In this document: piece after piece, positions 7,505 through 17,363 of the stretch
How the letters are laid out: each line of letters opens with the position of its first letter
Position numbering within the stretch: position 1 is the first letter of the stretch
Assembly: GCF_019375555.1 (NCBI RefSeq)
Contig: NZ_JAHXDN010000010.1
Coordinates: 1 to 64,000 of the forward strand
Source of the DNA: Roseobacter insulae
GTDB taxonomy: Bacteria > Pseudomonadota > Alphaproteobacteria > Rhodobacterales > Rhodobacteraceae
Reading direction: 5' to 3'
DNA: 64,000 nucleotides
The notes under the pieces: generated by a model
Databases searched by the model: none
Told to the model about the DNA's origin: nothing
The model's input: the letters and a program-made list of their open reading frames with translations, nothing else
Position numbers and translations under genes: made by a program

Positions 7505-8905
7505 TCACCCGGCCAGGGAGGGCAGGAAGAGTACAATCCCGGGGTACGCCACCAGCAGCGCAATTGTAACCGCATCAGCCACAAAGAAAGGCATGACGCC
7601 TTTGAACACGTCCTGAACTGTCAGGTCATCCCGCACGCCCGCGACCACGAAGCAGTTCAGGCCGATGGGCGGTGTGATCAGGCAAAACTCGGCCATTTTC
7701 ACGACAAGAATGCCGAACCAGATTGCACACATCGGTCCAGACATCCCGAATGCGCTGTCCGCAGCGCTCACCAGTTCGCCACCGTTCAGGGCCATCACCG
7801 CCGGATAGACGACAGGCAGGGTAAGCAGCAGCATACCGATGGCATCCATGAACATGCCCAGCACCGCATAGGCCAGCAGGATGCAGACTAGGATCAGCAT
7901 TGGTGACATTTCCAGCGATGTGATCCAGTCGGCAAAGGCTTCGGGAAGCTCCGCGAACCCAAGAAAGCGCACGTATATCAGCACGCCCCAGATGATCGAG
8001 AAGATCATTACCGTCAGCTTGGCCGTGTCCAGCAGAGCGTCTTTCAACTGAGCCCAGCGCATGCCGCGGTAGAGCGCCATCAGGAAGATGATGAAAGCGC
8101 CGATGGCGCCACCTTCGGTTGGTGTCCCCCAGGCATCGCCAAACGGGTTGTAGACAAAAAAGATGATGATCACGACCACCGCCAGAATGGGCAGCGCGGG
8201 GGGTAGCGATTCAAAGCGTTCGCGCCAGGAAAATCCGCCGACGGGTGGCCCCACGCTTTTGAAGATCACGGCAATGCCGATGATCAAACCCGCATAGACA
8301 ACAGCGGAAAATGCGCCCGGGATAAATCCGGCAAGCAGGAGTTTGCCCACGTCCTGTTCCACGATGATCGCGTAGATCACCAGAATGGCCGAGGGCGGGA
8401 TCAGGGATGCGAGGGTTCCCCCGGCCGCCACGACGCCCGCCGCAAACTGTTTGTTGTACCCGATCTTGAGCATCTCGGGGATCGCGATACGGGCAAAGAC
8501 CGCCGCCGTCGCCACCGAGGCCCCGGACACGGCGGCGAACCCCGCGGTTGCAAAGACCGTGGAGACGGCCAACCCGCCGGGCACCCAGGCGATCCAGCGT
8601 TTGGCGGCAACGAACAAAGCCGTTGTGAGTTTTGCGTAATATGCAAGATACCCGATGAGGATAAACACCGGGATCAGGCTCAGCACCTGCGCCGATACCT
8701 TCGAATGCGGCGTCAGCCCGGCAATCTTGACGCTGATCTCGACCGCCTTCCAGAACCGTTCGGGGGCGTAGTCGAACCCGTTCCACCGTAACCACACGAG
8801 GCCGACGAAGCCTGCAAGGCCCGCTGCGAAAGCAACCCGCATGCCGAGCACAACAAAAACCAGCAGGCCGGCGCTGACCCACAATCCAATTTCAATGGGT
8901 TCCAT
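7505..8905 (-). CDS. dctM: TRAP transporter large permease DctM (system 1)
   Basis: A 466-residue polytopic inner-membrane protein from the ATG at 8905 (MEPIEIGLWVSAG); the longer open frame upstream lies inside the dctQ gene and is rejected. Typical DctM features are ISGASVATAAVFARIAIPEM, GGTLASLIPPSAILVIYAIIVEQ and the C-terminal LITPPIGLNCFVVAGV. It carries out sodium-coupled translocation of an organic acid delivered by the DctP receptor. Start and dctQ stop overlap as TAATG, and the operon order is dctP-dctQ-dctM. No catabolic gene lies in the operon, so the substrate is unassigned. Confidence 0.93.
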   Translation of the reverse strand: MEPIEIGLWVSAGLLVFVVLGMRVAFAAGLAGFVGLVWLRWNGFDYAPERFWKAVEISVKIAGLTPHSKVSAQVLSLIPVFILIGYLAYYAKLTTALFVAAKRWIAWVPGGLAVSTVFATAGFAAVSGASVATAAVFARIAIPEMLKIGYNKQFAAGVVAAGGTLASLIPPSAILVIYAIIVEQDVGKLLLAGFIPGAFSAVVYAGLIIGIAVIFKSVGPPVGGFSWRERFESLPPALPILAVVVIIIFFVYNPFGDAWGTPTEGGAIGAFIIFLMALYRGMRWAQLKDALLDTAKLTVMIFSIIWGVLIYVRFLGFAELPEAFADWITSLEMSPMLILVCILLAYAVLGMFMDAIGMLLLTLPVVYPAVMALNGGELVSAADSAFGMSGPMCAIWFGILVVKMAEFCLITPPIGLNCFVVAGVRDDLTVQDVFKGVMPFFVADAVTIALLVAYPGIVLFLPSLAG

Positions 8906-9534
8906 TAATCCGACCCTTCCAGCGCTTCGGCTTCCAGCCGCGCCTGTTCGGCGACGGATAGATTCAGCGGCACCGCAACAGGGCTTTCCAGCCCGAGGAT
9001 GAGCGCACGCCCATACCCCCAGGCCTGGAGGATAAGCCGCAGGCACAACACGCCGAAGGCAATGGGGACAACCAGTTTGGACGGCCAGATCGGCAGCCCG
9101 ATGTCGATGGAGCTGTCACGGCTGCACAACGGGCGCGCGCAATCGAAGGAGCGGTCGAAATGGTCCCAGGCACCCCATGTCAGGGCAACGATCAGCACCA
9201 GGATCAGCAACACCGAGATCAGTTCGAAGAACCACAGCACCCGCCCCTTCAGCGCGCTGACCAGCATATCCATCCGCACATGCGTCCCGTCCCGCTGAAC
9301 GAACGACACGCCCATGATCGCGATGATCGGCATGGCGGCCTCGATGTAATCGACATATCCGGCCAGCGGTGAGGCAAAGAATTTCCGGCCGGTCACGGAA
9401 TAGGCGGCCAGAAACATCAGGGAGAAAATGGCCAGCCCGCTGAGCAGCGCACAGAACCGTTCGATGGGTAACAACGCCCTGTCCAGCCGACTGAGCAGAC
9501 TGGAATCCTCTAGCACTGCAGCAGATCCTGCCAT
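8905..9534 (-). CDS. dctQ: TRAP transporter small permease DctQ (system 1)
   Basis: A 209-residue protein with four TM helices, N-terminal MAGSAAVLEDSSLL, and the DctQ-type stretch AMPIIAIMGVSFVQRDGTHVRMDML. An insertion with Cys residues (RSFDCARPLCSRDSSIDIGLPIW) lies in the periplasmic loop between the last helices, seen in some marine DctQ proteins. It forms the membrane complex with DctM; the stop of dctQ overlaps the dctM start. It is 66 bases downstream of dctP, with a hairpin in the gap. Confidence 0.9.
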   Translation of the reverse strand: MAGSAAVLEDSSLLSRLDRALLPIERFCALLSGLAIFSLMFLAAYSVTGRKFFASPLAGYVDYIEAAMPIIAIMGVSFVQRDGTHVRMDMLVSALKGRVLWFFELISVLLILVLIVALTWGAWDHFDRSFDCARPLCSRDSSIDIGLPIWPSKLVVPIAFGVLCLRLILQAWGYGRALILGLESPVAVPLNLSVAEQARLEAEALEGSD

Positions 9535-9566
9535 CGTCTTGCCCCCTCCCCATTTATTATTATGAA

Positions 9567-9594
9567 ACGGGCCGCGCCCTGCGGCACGGCCCGT
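9567..9594 (-). terminator. intercistronic hairpin between dctP and dctQ
   Basis: ACGGGCC (9567-9573) and GGCCCGT (9588-9594) form a 7 bp perfect stem with a 14 nt loop, 6 bases after the dctP stop in transcription direction. No T-run follows. Such stem-loops after binding-protein genes usually stabilise the upstream mRNA or attenuate readthrough, so that the receptor is made in excess over the permeases. That role is inferred. Confidence 0.55.
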
Positions 9595-9600
9595 CTGTTA

Positions 9601-10617
9601 TCAGCTGCCGCCCTTGGCTTCGGCGAGCGTTTTCATCACGAGGTCATAGAGCTCCTGACCCGGCAGCCCCTGGGATTCCATATCGGCAATCCAGGCATCG
9701 CGGATCGGGTCCGCCGCCTTGGCGCGGAATTCATCGATCACGGCAGGGGCGATCTCGACCTTCTGAACGCCCTTTTCTTCCAGAACGGCATCCCAGCGCT
9801 CCAGCAGTTCGCCGTAGTTTGCCAGGTAATGGTCCAGCGCCTCAGATACCGAACTGTCAAGCGCTTCCCGCTCGGCGTCGCTCAGGGCTTCATAGGCGTC
9901 GATGTTCACGACAACCGGGCAATTCACGGTGCCGGGGTTCAGGTTCGCCGTCCACCAATCGGCCTGATTGATCGTGCCGAAAGACAGGTGTGCGTGCTGC
10001 GCAAAAGCGACCGTGTCGACAACTCCACCTTCCATTGCCTGGTAGGCTTCGGTCGCTGTCACCGACGTGGGCACACCGCCAACCGCCTCGAACGCCTGAC
10101 CCAGGCCGCCTGTGGCACGCACGCGCATGCCGTCGAACTCGGCCAGTTCATCACGCGGCTCGCCGGTACCGACGAGGTTGTATTGCGGCATCGGCGAGGT
10201 CATCAGCAGCTTTGCGTTCCACTGCGCCATTTCTTCCGCAGCGGCCGGATGCGCATAGACCGCAGACGAGACCGCCACTTCCTGCTCGAGGTTCTCAACG
10301 CCCAGGAATGGCAGTTCCAGCACGGTGATCACGCGGTTCTTGTCCCGGTGGTAGCCCGCGCAGAACTGCGCCATCTCAAAGGCACCGATGGAAATGCCAT
10401 CAAGGTTCTCGCGGTTCTTCGACAGACCACCGTAGCTGATGTTCATGGTAAACTCGCCGTTGGTCTTCTCTGAAACGAGTTCAGCCAGTTTTTCCACGTG
10501 CTCGGTGAAGGCACGGCGCTTGCCCCAGACCGATACGTTCCACTCGGTGGCGGCGGCTTCGGAAACGAAAGCAAAGCTGATTGCGGCGACAGCGGCGCCG
10601 GAAAGGTATTTCTTCAT
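9601..10617 (-). CDS. dctP: TRAP transporter solute receptor DctP (system 1)
   Basis: A periplasmic binding protein of 338 residues. The signal peptide MKKYLSGAAVAAISFAFVSE is followed by cleavage near AAAT-EWN. The DctP hallmark FDGMRVRATGGLGQAFEAVG carries the conserved Arg that salt-bridges a substrate carboxylate. A GGGAGAAACC ribosome binding site precedes the ATG. It is the first gene of a dctPQM operon and is divergent from acs across 457 bases. The substrate is probably a carboxylate; nothing closer can be said. Confidence 0.93.
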   Translation of the reverse strand: MKKYLSGAAVAAISFAFVSEAAATEWNVSVWGKRRAFTEHVEKLAELVSEKTNGEFTMNISYGGLSKNRENLDGISIGAFEMAQFCAGYHRDKNRVITVLELPFLGVENLEQEVAVSSAVYAHPAAAEEMAQWNAKLLMTSPMPQYNLVGTGEPRDELAEFDGMRVRATGGLGQAFEAVGGVPTSVTATEAYQAMEGGVVDTVAFAQHAHLSFGTINQADWWTANLNPGTVNCPVVVNIDAYEALSDAEREALDSSVSEALDHYLANYGELLERWDAVLEEKGVQKVEIAPAVIDEFRAKAADPIRDAWIADMESQGLPGQELYDLVMKTLAEAKGGS

Positions 10618-11074
10618 GTGGTTTCTCCCTTTTTTACGCGCCTCAGGTAGGGCACGCTTGGCGCAAAGCTACCCAAGCAATGCCGAAGTGCCAAGCCCAG
10701 AAAGCGTGGGGTGAATTTCCGGTACCGGTTACGGACCGTGTGCCCTGCGCATCCGCAACCGGGCACCCCGGCCGCCAGAGCGCACGCAGGTCTTGCCGAT
10801 CAGGCCGCCGCAAGACGCCCTGCGAGGCATAACCGCACCGACGGTGAGGATCGCAGGGCGAAAAAGTCCGCTATTGCAGTATCACATGCATTGTCGACGA
10901 TCAGTTCGGGGCAATCGGAAAAGCACTGCGGGCAAGTGATAGATTTCGGTACGTTATTTCCTTCCATTCATTTCCCGCTATGATCCGCTTGGGAGGAGGA
11001 ACAGGCCACCCGTTGTCGCGACGACGGAGGGCCGGGTTCCCGGAATGCCAAGACCAAAAAAGGGAGGAACCTTC
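10618..11074. other. divergent dctP/acs promoter region, no gene seen
   Basis: This 457 bp gap must hold the promoters of dctP (minus) and acs (plus). No frame has convincing coding character. The notable element is a two-tier inverted repeat at 10816-10860, listed separately. A GGGAGG ribosome binding site for acs lies at its right end. I could not recognise a specific transcription-factor site. Confidence 0.6.
10816..10860. repeat. 10 bp perfect stem with nested hairpin upstream of acs
   Basis: CGCCCTGCGA (10816-10825) pairs exactly with TCGCAGGGCG (10851-10860). Inside it ACCG and CGGT (about 10832-10845) form a second short stem. It lies about 215 bases upstream of acs. It is followed by AAAAAG on the plus strand, not a T-run, so it is not a plus-strand terminator. 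It may be a leader structure of acs mRNA or part of a small RNA. Confidence 0.5.
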
Positions 11075-13039
11075 ATGTCCGACACGGCCCCATCCACCAA
11101 AACATACCCCCCCTCGCCCGAAATGGCCGCCAACGCCCATGTGGATGCCGCCGCGTATGAGGCGATGTACGAGGCGTCGATTGCCGATCCGGAAAGCTTC
11201 TGGCGCAAGGAAGCGGGGCGTATCGACTGGATGAAGCCCTTCACACAGGTCAAGGACATAAATTACGCGCTGGGACAGGTGTCGATCAACTGGTTTGCCG
11301 ATGGCACGCTGAACGTGTCTGAGAACTGCGTCGACCGCCATCTTGCAACCCGGGGCGATCAGACCGCGATCATCTGGGAACCTGACAGCCCCGACGAGGA
11401 CGCGCTGCATATCAGCTACAGTGACCTGCATGTCGCGGTCAGCAAGATGGCGAATGTGCTCAAGGATCTGGGCGTCGGAAAAGGAGACCGGGTCATCATC
11501 TACATGCCGATGATCCCCGAAGCTGCCTATGCGATGCTCGCCTGTACGCGCATCGGGGCGATCCATTCCATCGTGTTTGCAGGCTTTTCCCCCGATGCCC
11601 TCGCCGCGCGTGTGAACGGCTGTGACGCCAAACTGGTGATCACCGCAGATCAGGCCCCGCGCGGCGGCAAGGCCACCCCGCTGAAATCAAACGCGGACCA
11701 GGCCCTGCTGCATTGCTCGGACAAGGTGAAGTGCCTCGTGGTCAAGCGCACCGGCGGTCAGACCACATGGATCGAAGGGCGTGATTATGACTATAACGCG
11801 CTGGCGGCGGATGCCTCGGCTGACTGCCCGCCCGAGGAGATGAACGCCGAGGATCCGCTGTTCATCCTCTATACCTCCGGCTCGACCGGCCAGCCGAAGG
11901 GCGTGGTGCACACGACGGGTGGCTACATTGTCTACGCGGCGATGACGCATCAGATCACCTTTGATTACCATGACGGCGATATCTTCTGGTGCACGGCGGA
12001 CGTTGGCTGGGTCACCGGCCACAGCTACATCGTCTACGGGCCGCTCGCCAATGGCGCGACCACCCTGATGTTCGAAGGGGTGCCCACCTACCCCGATGCC
12101 AGCCGCTTCTGGCAGGTCTGCGAAAAGCATAAAGTGAACCAGTTCTACACCGCCCCCACGGCCATTCGCGCGCTCATGGGTCAGGGCAATGAATACGTCG
12201 AGACATGCGATCTCAGCGATCTGCGCATTCTCGGCACCGTGGGTGAGCCGATCAATCCCGAGGCGTGGAACTGGTACAACCAGGTGGTCGGCAAGGGCCG
12301 ATGCCCGATTGTTGACACCTGGTGGCAGACCGAAACCGGCGGCCATTTGATGACGCCCCTGCCCGGTGCGCACGCGATGAAACCCGGCTCAGCCATGAAG
12401 CCGTTCTTTGGGATCAGACCGGTGATTCTGGAACCGACAACCGGCGAGGTTGTCGAGGGCAATGATGTTGAGGGCGTGCTGTGCATTGCCGACAGCTGGC
12501 CGGGCCAGATGCGCACGGTATGGGGTGATCACGAACGGTTCGAGAAGACGTATTTCTCCGACTACAAGGGCTATTACTTCACCGGGGACGGCTGCAAACG
12601 GGACGCCGATGGCGATTACTGGATCACCGGCCGCGTCGATGACGTGATCAACGTTTCCGGGCACCGCATGGGCACCGCGGAGGTCGAAAGTGCCCTTGTC
12701 GCACACGCACGCGTCGCCGAGGCGGCCGTGGTGGGCTACCCGCATGATATCAAAGGCCAGGGCATCTATTGCTACGTTACCCTGATGAGCGGTGAAGAAC
12801 CTACTGAAGAGCTGCGCAAGGAACTGCGCAACTGGGTCCGGACAGAGATCGGACCGATTGCCAGCCCTGACCTCATCCAATGGGCCCCGGGCCTGCCGAA
12901 GACACGGTCCGGCAAGATCATGCGGCGCATCCTGCGCAAGATCGCCGAGGATGACTTCGGAGCACTGGGCGACACGTCAACGCTGGCCGATCCTTCTGTC
13001 GTGGAAGATCTGATCGAAAACCGCATGAACAAGGGGTGA
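11075..13039 (+). CDS. acsA: acetyl-CoA synthetase (AMP-forming)
   Basis: A 654-residue enzyme converting acetate, ATP and CoA to acetyl-CoA through acetyl-AMP. The ATG at 11075 ([19 protein letters not shown]) follows GGGAGG. Adenylation motifs are complete: the P-loop [19 protein letters not shown] near 266, the WWQTETGG acceptor motif, the hinge [16 protein letters not shown], and the acetylatable catalytic Lys in [10 protein letters not shown] near 613-615. The [14 protein letters not shown] stretch holds the Trp-rich acyl pocket typical of Acs rather than longer-chain ligases. It is monocistronic, followed by a strong hairpin, and probably controlled by carbon status and by Pat/CobB-type acetylation. 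Confidence 0.96.
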   Translation: MSDTAPSTKTYPPSPEMAANAHVDAAAYEAMYEASIADPESFWRKEAGRIDWMKPFTQVKDINYALGQVSINWFADGTLNVSENCVDRHLATRGDQTAIIWEPDSPDEDALHISYSDLHVAVSKMANVLKDLGVGKGDRVIIYMPMIPEAAYAMLACTRIGAIHSIVFAGFSPDALAARVNGCDAKLVITADQAPRGGKATPLKSNADQALLHCSDKVKCLVVKRTGGQTTWIEGRDYDYNALAADASADCPPEEMNAEDPLFILYTSGSTGQPKGVVHTTGGYIVYAAMTHQITFDYHDGDIFWCTADVGWVTGHSYIVYGPLANGATTLMFEGVPTYPDASRFWQVCEKHKVNQFYTAPTAIRALMGQGNEYVETCDLSDLRILGTVGEPINPEAWNWYNQVVGKGRCPIVDTWWQTETGGHLMTPLPGAHAMKPGSAMKPFFGIRPVILEPTTGEVVEGNDVEGVLCIADSWPGQMRTVWGDHERFEKTYFSDYKGYYFTGDGCKRDADGDYWITGRVDDVINVSGHRMGTAEVESALVAHARVAEAAVVGYPHDIKGQGIYCYVTLMSGEEPTEELRKELRNWVRTEIGPIASPDLIQWAPGLPKTRSGKIMRRILRKIAEDDFGALGDTSTLADPSVVEDLIENRMNKG

Positions 13040-13056
13040 TTGGCGCGGCGATTTTG

Positions 13057-13090
13057 CGAAAGACCGGTGCCCTGCCGCACCGGTCGTTCG
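13057..13090 (+). terminator. terminator-like hairpin downstream of acs
   Basis: GACCGGTG (13062-13069) and CACCGGTC (13078-13085) pair perfectly, with outer CGAA/TTCG pairs extending the stem (13057-13060 with 13087-13090). It begins 18 bases after the acs stop. The T-run is absent, as is common in G+C-rich alphaproteobacteria. Confidence 0.6.
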
Positions 13091-13203
13091 CGTTCAAATG
13101 CCCGGAGCGCCGATAATCCATTTGCCCCGCAGGCGCCCTGATATAAGTAAAGGCGCAACAGGACGGGAACGCATCGTGACACTTTCTTTAGCGCAACAGT
13201 TTC

Positions 13204-13728
13204 GTGCGGTGGCCCGTGCCGTCTGACGCACATCAGTTTTCGCCATCTGCCGACACGTTGCAGGATCTCAGACGCGCGTTCGGGTGTTACGGGACCGGCG
13301 TCACGGTGATCACGACCAACACCCACCGCGGGCCTTTGGGGATTACCGCCAATTCGTTTTCGTCAGTCTCGCTGGAGCCGCCGCTTGTCCTGTGGTCTCC
13401 GGCCGTGGCCTCGCGCCGGCATGACGCCTTTACTCAAGCTGAAAGCTTTTGCGTGCATGTTCTGGGGGCGCATCAGCTTACCCTGGCCCGTCACTTTGCC
13501 ACCGAAGGCGAAGACTTCGACACCCTCAGCTGGGCGCCCGGCCCGCTGGGCGTTCCGCGGCTACACGGGTGCCTAGCCGAATTCCATTGCAGAACCCACG
13601 CGGTGCATCCAGCAGGCGATCATTCAGTGATCATCGGCGAAGTGCATCACGTGAGCCAAGTATCTGAAAGCACGCCCGGATTGCTATTTGAACGCGGTGT
13701 TTTCGGCACTTTCACGCCGCAGGGCTGA
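13204..13728 (+). CDS. flavin reductase family protein
   Basis: A 174-residue FMN-binding split-barrel protein. The family hallmarks are GTGVTVITT, GPLGITANSFSSVSLEPPLVLWSP and HVLGAHQ. Such enzymes reduce FMN with NAD(P)H and hand FMNH2 to a partner monooxygenase. No partner lies beside it here; the SsuD-like monooxygenase at 46639-47793 has its own close paralogue. The start is a GTG at 13204 without a strong ribosome binding site; GTG at 13216 is an alternative. It is convergent with tamB, 14 bases apart. Confidence 0.88.
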   Translation: MRWPVPSDAHQFSPSADTLQDLRRAFGCYGTGVTVITTNTHRGPLGITANSFSSVSLEPPLVLWSPAVASRRHDAFTQAESFCVHVLGAHQLTLARHFATEGEDFDTLSWAPGPLGVPRLHGCLAEFHCRTHAVHPAGDHSVIIGEVHHVSQVSESTPGLLFERGVFGTFTPQG

Positions 13729-13742
13729 CCGTTTCGATCTGC

Positions 13743-16700
13743 TCAATAGTCCCGTTCGAAAAACAGCCCGATGCCGGTGTTGCCGTCGTTCTCGAGCGTA
13801 CCGCGGGCGGTCAGGGACTCGCTGATATCGAGGTTGATTGACAGCTCGGTCTCCCCTCCGCCCGTCACCACGTCGGTGTAGATGTCATCGGTGATATACT
13901 TCCCGGCGCGCACCGCCGCTTCACCCTCGTCGGTGGTCGTCACATCGAAATCATCCAGCCTAAATCCGGTTCGCAGGTTGCCGATCAGGCCGGCACCGCT
14001 GCGCCCGGCAAGAACCGCCACCGCATTCGCCAGCTGGACCGCCTGAAACGCCGATATCTCGCTGAGACTGCGCCCAAAGAGCAATTGAGCAAGAACCTCA
14101 TCCTGCGGCCCTTCGGGTGTGGAGCGGAAGGTGACTTCTGGCCGATCGACAGGCCCTTCCAGCACGATGCTCGCCGTGCCGGTTTCCGTATCCGACGTGG
14201 TCACAAATCGAATATAGGGAACAAGGTCGCCCTGAAACTGAATGGACCCCTCGTCCAGATCGAACCGTTTGCCCAGAATATCAAGGCGACCACGCACCAG
14301 ATCGAACTGGCCAGCCGAGATGACACGCCCGGTGTTGCCGCTGATTTCAAGGGATCCGCCAAGTTCTGCATCGATACCGCGACCGCGCACGAAGATCCTC
14401 CGCGGCGCATTCACGACGATGCCGAGACCATAGACGCTGCCGGCACCACGCCCGGCAGTGGCTTCGGGCTGAGGTATCACGCCCGCCCGCGTGCGTGTCT
14501 GGGTCACCGCGACCGGAGACCCGATGTGCACGATGTCCGGGATCTCCCCGATACTGGTCAACCCTGAGGATGGTACCGAGATCAGGGTTTCGCCCACGTC
14601 GATGACCCCGTCGATCCGCGCGCCACCGGTCAATCCGCCCACCACGGCGATGTCGCCGTCAACAGTGGTCGAGAATATACGCGGGTCCGTCAGCACCACA
14701 CTGCGCAATCCGATGTTCAGATCGGCAACGAGGGTGGCAAGGTTGACGACGCCGCCCGCGACAACCTGCCCGCCACCCACGACATCGCCCGTCACATCGA
14801 GTTGCGCCCGCCCGTCCGCCAAGTTGACCCCGGTCACGATATTGTTCAGGGCGGCGCGCAGGTTGGGCGCGGTGAAACTGGCATCATTGGTGGTGATCCG
14901 CCCCGACACCGATTGCAGTGCAGCGGGGCCGTTCACGGCGAGGTCAAACTGTGCCTGCCCCTGCAGGCTGCGCGGCGCGAGAAAGGGTTCGGACAATCCC
15001 AGCGGCAGCGCCCCCACGACTGACAGATCAAGCACACCATCCTCGCGCACGAGGCCGGCGATTGTGGCCTCGGTCCCGCTTGGACCCTGGGCCATCGTGT
15101 CAATGTCCCAGTCGGGACCGCTCCGCCGCGCGGTGCCGTCTATCGCGAAAGGTCCGGAAATCCTGGGCACGAAGACGCTGATGTCGGGCAGGCTTGCCTC
15201 GAAATCGAGTGACGCGGCCGGTCCGGTGGCCAAACCTGCGACACTGACCACGGACCGGTAGGGTCCGTCCGCATCCACGTCGACACTGTATCCCTCCCCG
15301 GACTGCCAAAGCCTGCCGGATGCGTTCAGCGGCCCCTGAACCGATGGCGCAAGCGGCCGGATTTCCGGCACCGACAGGTCAAATGCAAGGTCTGCCTGGG
15401 GCCCGGTGGCGCGGCCTTGTACGGACAGGGTGCTGTCGTAAGGCGCGTTGGCCAGCAGATCGACCGTCCAGCCTGAAGCATCCTGGCTGGCCCGCGCATC
15501 CACGTTCACCGCACCTTCGTATTGTGGCAGCACCCGGGCAATATCGTTCAGTCGGGCGAGGATGTTCGCAGCACTGTTATTGCTGCGCAACTGCACGTCG
15601 CCCGTCAGGTTCAGGGCAGTGTTGGCGAGTTCCAGATCCTCGACAAATGTGCCCGTCACATCCCGTCGCGCTTGCAGGGTCAGAGCGGTCACGCCTTCCA
15701 ACACTGCGTCCGCCTGCGGCACGTCCACTTTCAGATCAGTTGTCGTGCCCTTGATGGTCACATCGAACATGCTGCTCAGCGGGGTAACCCGCCCCGCGAC
15801 ATCCAGCCTTGCAGCCCCTGCGAGGCGTCGGCCTGCCACACCGGAAAAGCGTCCGATTTCATCGGCTTGTACCGACAGATTAAGGTCGGTCGGAAACCCT
15901 CCCCCAAGCCCGTCAATGACCGCGTCACCGGCAAGCCGGTAGTCATCGCCAGCCAGTTCCAGCCCGGTGATTTCAATCGGTTCGTCCTCGACGTAGCGGA
16001 TATTGGCCGTGCCGCGCACCTCCTGACCAAGCGCGTCACCTGCATTTGCATCTGCCAGCGCCAGGCCTTGCGCGATAAAGCCCAGATCGCCCTCAAAGCT
16101 GCCCAGCCCACCGGGATCACCCCGCAACGCGCCATCAAGCACCAGTTTTGCACCGGCGAACCGCAGATCGTCGCGCTCCAGTCCGGCAATCGTGAAATCG
16201 CCCAGAAAGGCGTCGCCATCCGCCACGTCAAAGTCGACGCTCAGATCAACGGATTTTACGGAAGTGTTGACGTCCGGCCCTGGCAGTGACACCGCCTGCC
16301 CGTCCACGCCACCGATCCGGCCATCGACGTCAACGAAGGTGGGCCACAGATCACTGTTCAGCCGCACGGCCCCGGCAAGTTGCGCCGATTTGGCAATCAG
16401 TCGAAAGTCGCTGATATCGAGCGCGCCATCGGCAGAGCGCAGCACATCGACGTTCAGACCGATGTCGCTGCCGAAAAAGTCGCGCGATTGCGGCGCCACC
16501 AGCGGGGTGATGTCGCCCCCGAGCGCTGCCCGGATGCGGCGGTCCGGCGGCGCGCCCTCGGTCTCGCCCGGCAGTGCCGCGAGGGTGACCTGCCCGGCCA
16601 CACGCTCCTCGCCATCTGTCGCAAGCGTGATGTCTGCGGTAAAATCATCCAACAGGCCGGCGCCCGCCACCGTGAGGTCCATCGACGGCTGCCCGGGCAG

Positions 16701-17363
16701 CTTCATCATCCGGACCGCCAGCCCTTCGGGGGCCTCGTCCAGTTCCAGCTGGACGGTAATCTCCGAGGTGTCGCGGGCGAATCCGCCCTTGATCAGAAAC
16801 ATGCCCTCCGGTCCATCAAGACGCTCGGCGCTCAGATCGACCACGGCACCGGCGTCATCCAGCCGTGCCGCCGCCGTCACGCTCAGTTCGGCGGCCACGC
16901 CGATGATGGGCTCGCCCAGGGAGATGCGGGCGACCTCGAAAAGCGCGATGTCGATGGACACCGGCAGATCGGGCAAGGCAAACTCCGTTGCCTCCGCGGA
17001 CGGCAGCTCGGTCGTTTCCTCTGCGTCGGGCAGGCGCGGCAGATCAAGTGATGCAGCGCTCAGGCGATCGACCTCAAGGTTGCCGCGCAGCAGGGCAAGG
17101 CGGCTCCAGTTCAGCCTGACATCTTCCAGCGTCAGCCAGATGCCCTGATCATCCGCAATGGTCATCCGCTCGAAAGACGCCTCCGAACTCAGGGCACCGG
17201 CGAAACCAACGATATTGACCTCGCGCCCCGCGCCGGACAGAGCGTCCTCTATCGTGCGGGTCAGAAAGCCCCCGTCATCCTCGTCCTGCTGTTGCGCATC
17301 GACACCCCAGGGGATGACCAGCACGGCCAGAAGAAGCGGATAGATATACCAGCGGTTTTTCAT
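13743..17363 (-). CDS. tamB: translocation and assembly module protein TamB
   Basis: A 1206-residue periplasm-spanning protein anchored by an N-terminal hydrophobic segment (NRWYIYPLLLAVLVIPWG). Most of the length is the repetitive beta-rich AsmA/TamB-like groove, ending in the DUF490/TamB C-terminal domain (LDEGSIQFQGDLVPYIRF, RSTPEGPQDEVLAQLLFGRSL split by eye, FERDY terminus). The terminal aromatic residue fits docking on the TamA barrel. TamB helps outer-membrane protein insertion and bulk phospholipid transport to the outer membrane. Its start overlaps the tamA stop (TGATG), as usual for the pair. Confidence 0.93.
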   Translation of the reverse strand: MKNRWYIYPLLLAVLVIPWGVDAQQQDEDDGGFLTRTIEDALSGAGREVNIVGFAGALSSEASFERMTIADDQGIWLTLEDVRLNWSRLALLRGNLEVDRLSAASLDLPRLPDAEETTELPSAEATEFALPDLPVSIDIALFEVARISLGEPIIGVAAELSVTAAARLDDAGAVVDLSAERLDGPEGMFLIKGGFARDTSEITVQLELDEAPEGLAVRMMKLPGQPSMDLTVAGAGLLDDFTADITLATDGEERVAGQVTLAALPGETEGAPPDRRIRAALGGDITPLVAPQSRDFFGSDIGLNVDVLRSADGALDISDFRLIAKSAQLAGAVRLNSDLWPTFVDVDGRIGGVDGQAVSLPGPDVNTSVKSVDLSVDFDVADGDAFLGDFTIAGLERDDLRFAGAKLVLDGALRGDPGGLGSFEGDLGFIAQGLALADANAGDALGQEVRGTANIRYVEDEPIEITGLELAGDDYRLAGDAVIDGLGGGFPTDLNLSVQADEIGRFSGVAGRRLAGAARLDVAGRVTPLSSMFDVTIKGTTTDLKVDVPQADAVLEGVTALTLQARRDVTGTFVEDLELANTALNLTGDVQLRSNNSAANILARLNDIARVLPQYEGAVNVDARASQDASGWTVDLLANAPYDSTLSVQGRATGPQADLAFDLSVPEIRPLAPSVQGPLNASGRLWQSGEGYSVDVDADGPYRSVVSVAGLATGPAASLDFEASLPDISVFVPRISGPFAIDGTARRSGPDWDIDTMAQGPSGTEATIAGLVREDGVLDLSVVGALPLGLSEPFLAPRSLQGQAQFDLAVNGPAALQSVSGRITTNDASFTAPNLRAALNNIVTGVNLADGRAQLDVTGDVVGGGQVVAGGVVNLATLVADLNIGLRSVVLTDPRIFSTTVDGDIAVVGGLTGGARIDGVIDVGETLISVPSSGLTSIGEIPDIVHIGSPVAVTQTRTRAGVIPQPEATAGRGAGSVYGLGIVVNAPRRIFVRGRGIDAELGGSLEISGNTGRVISAGQFDLVRGRLDILGKRFDLDEGSIQFQGDLVPYIRFVTTSDTETGTASIVLEGPVDRPEVTFRSTPEGPQDEVLAQLLFGRSLSEISAFQAVQLANAVAVLAGRSGAGLIGNLRTGFRLDDFDVTTTDEGEAAVRAGKYITDDIYTDVVTGGGETELSINLDISESLTARGTLENDGNTGIGLFFERDY

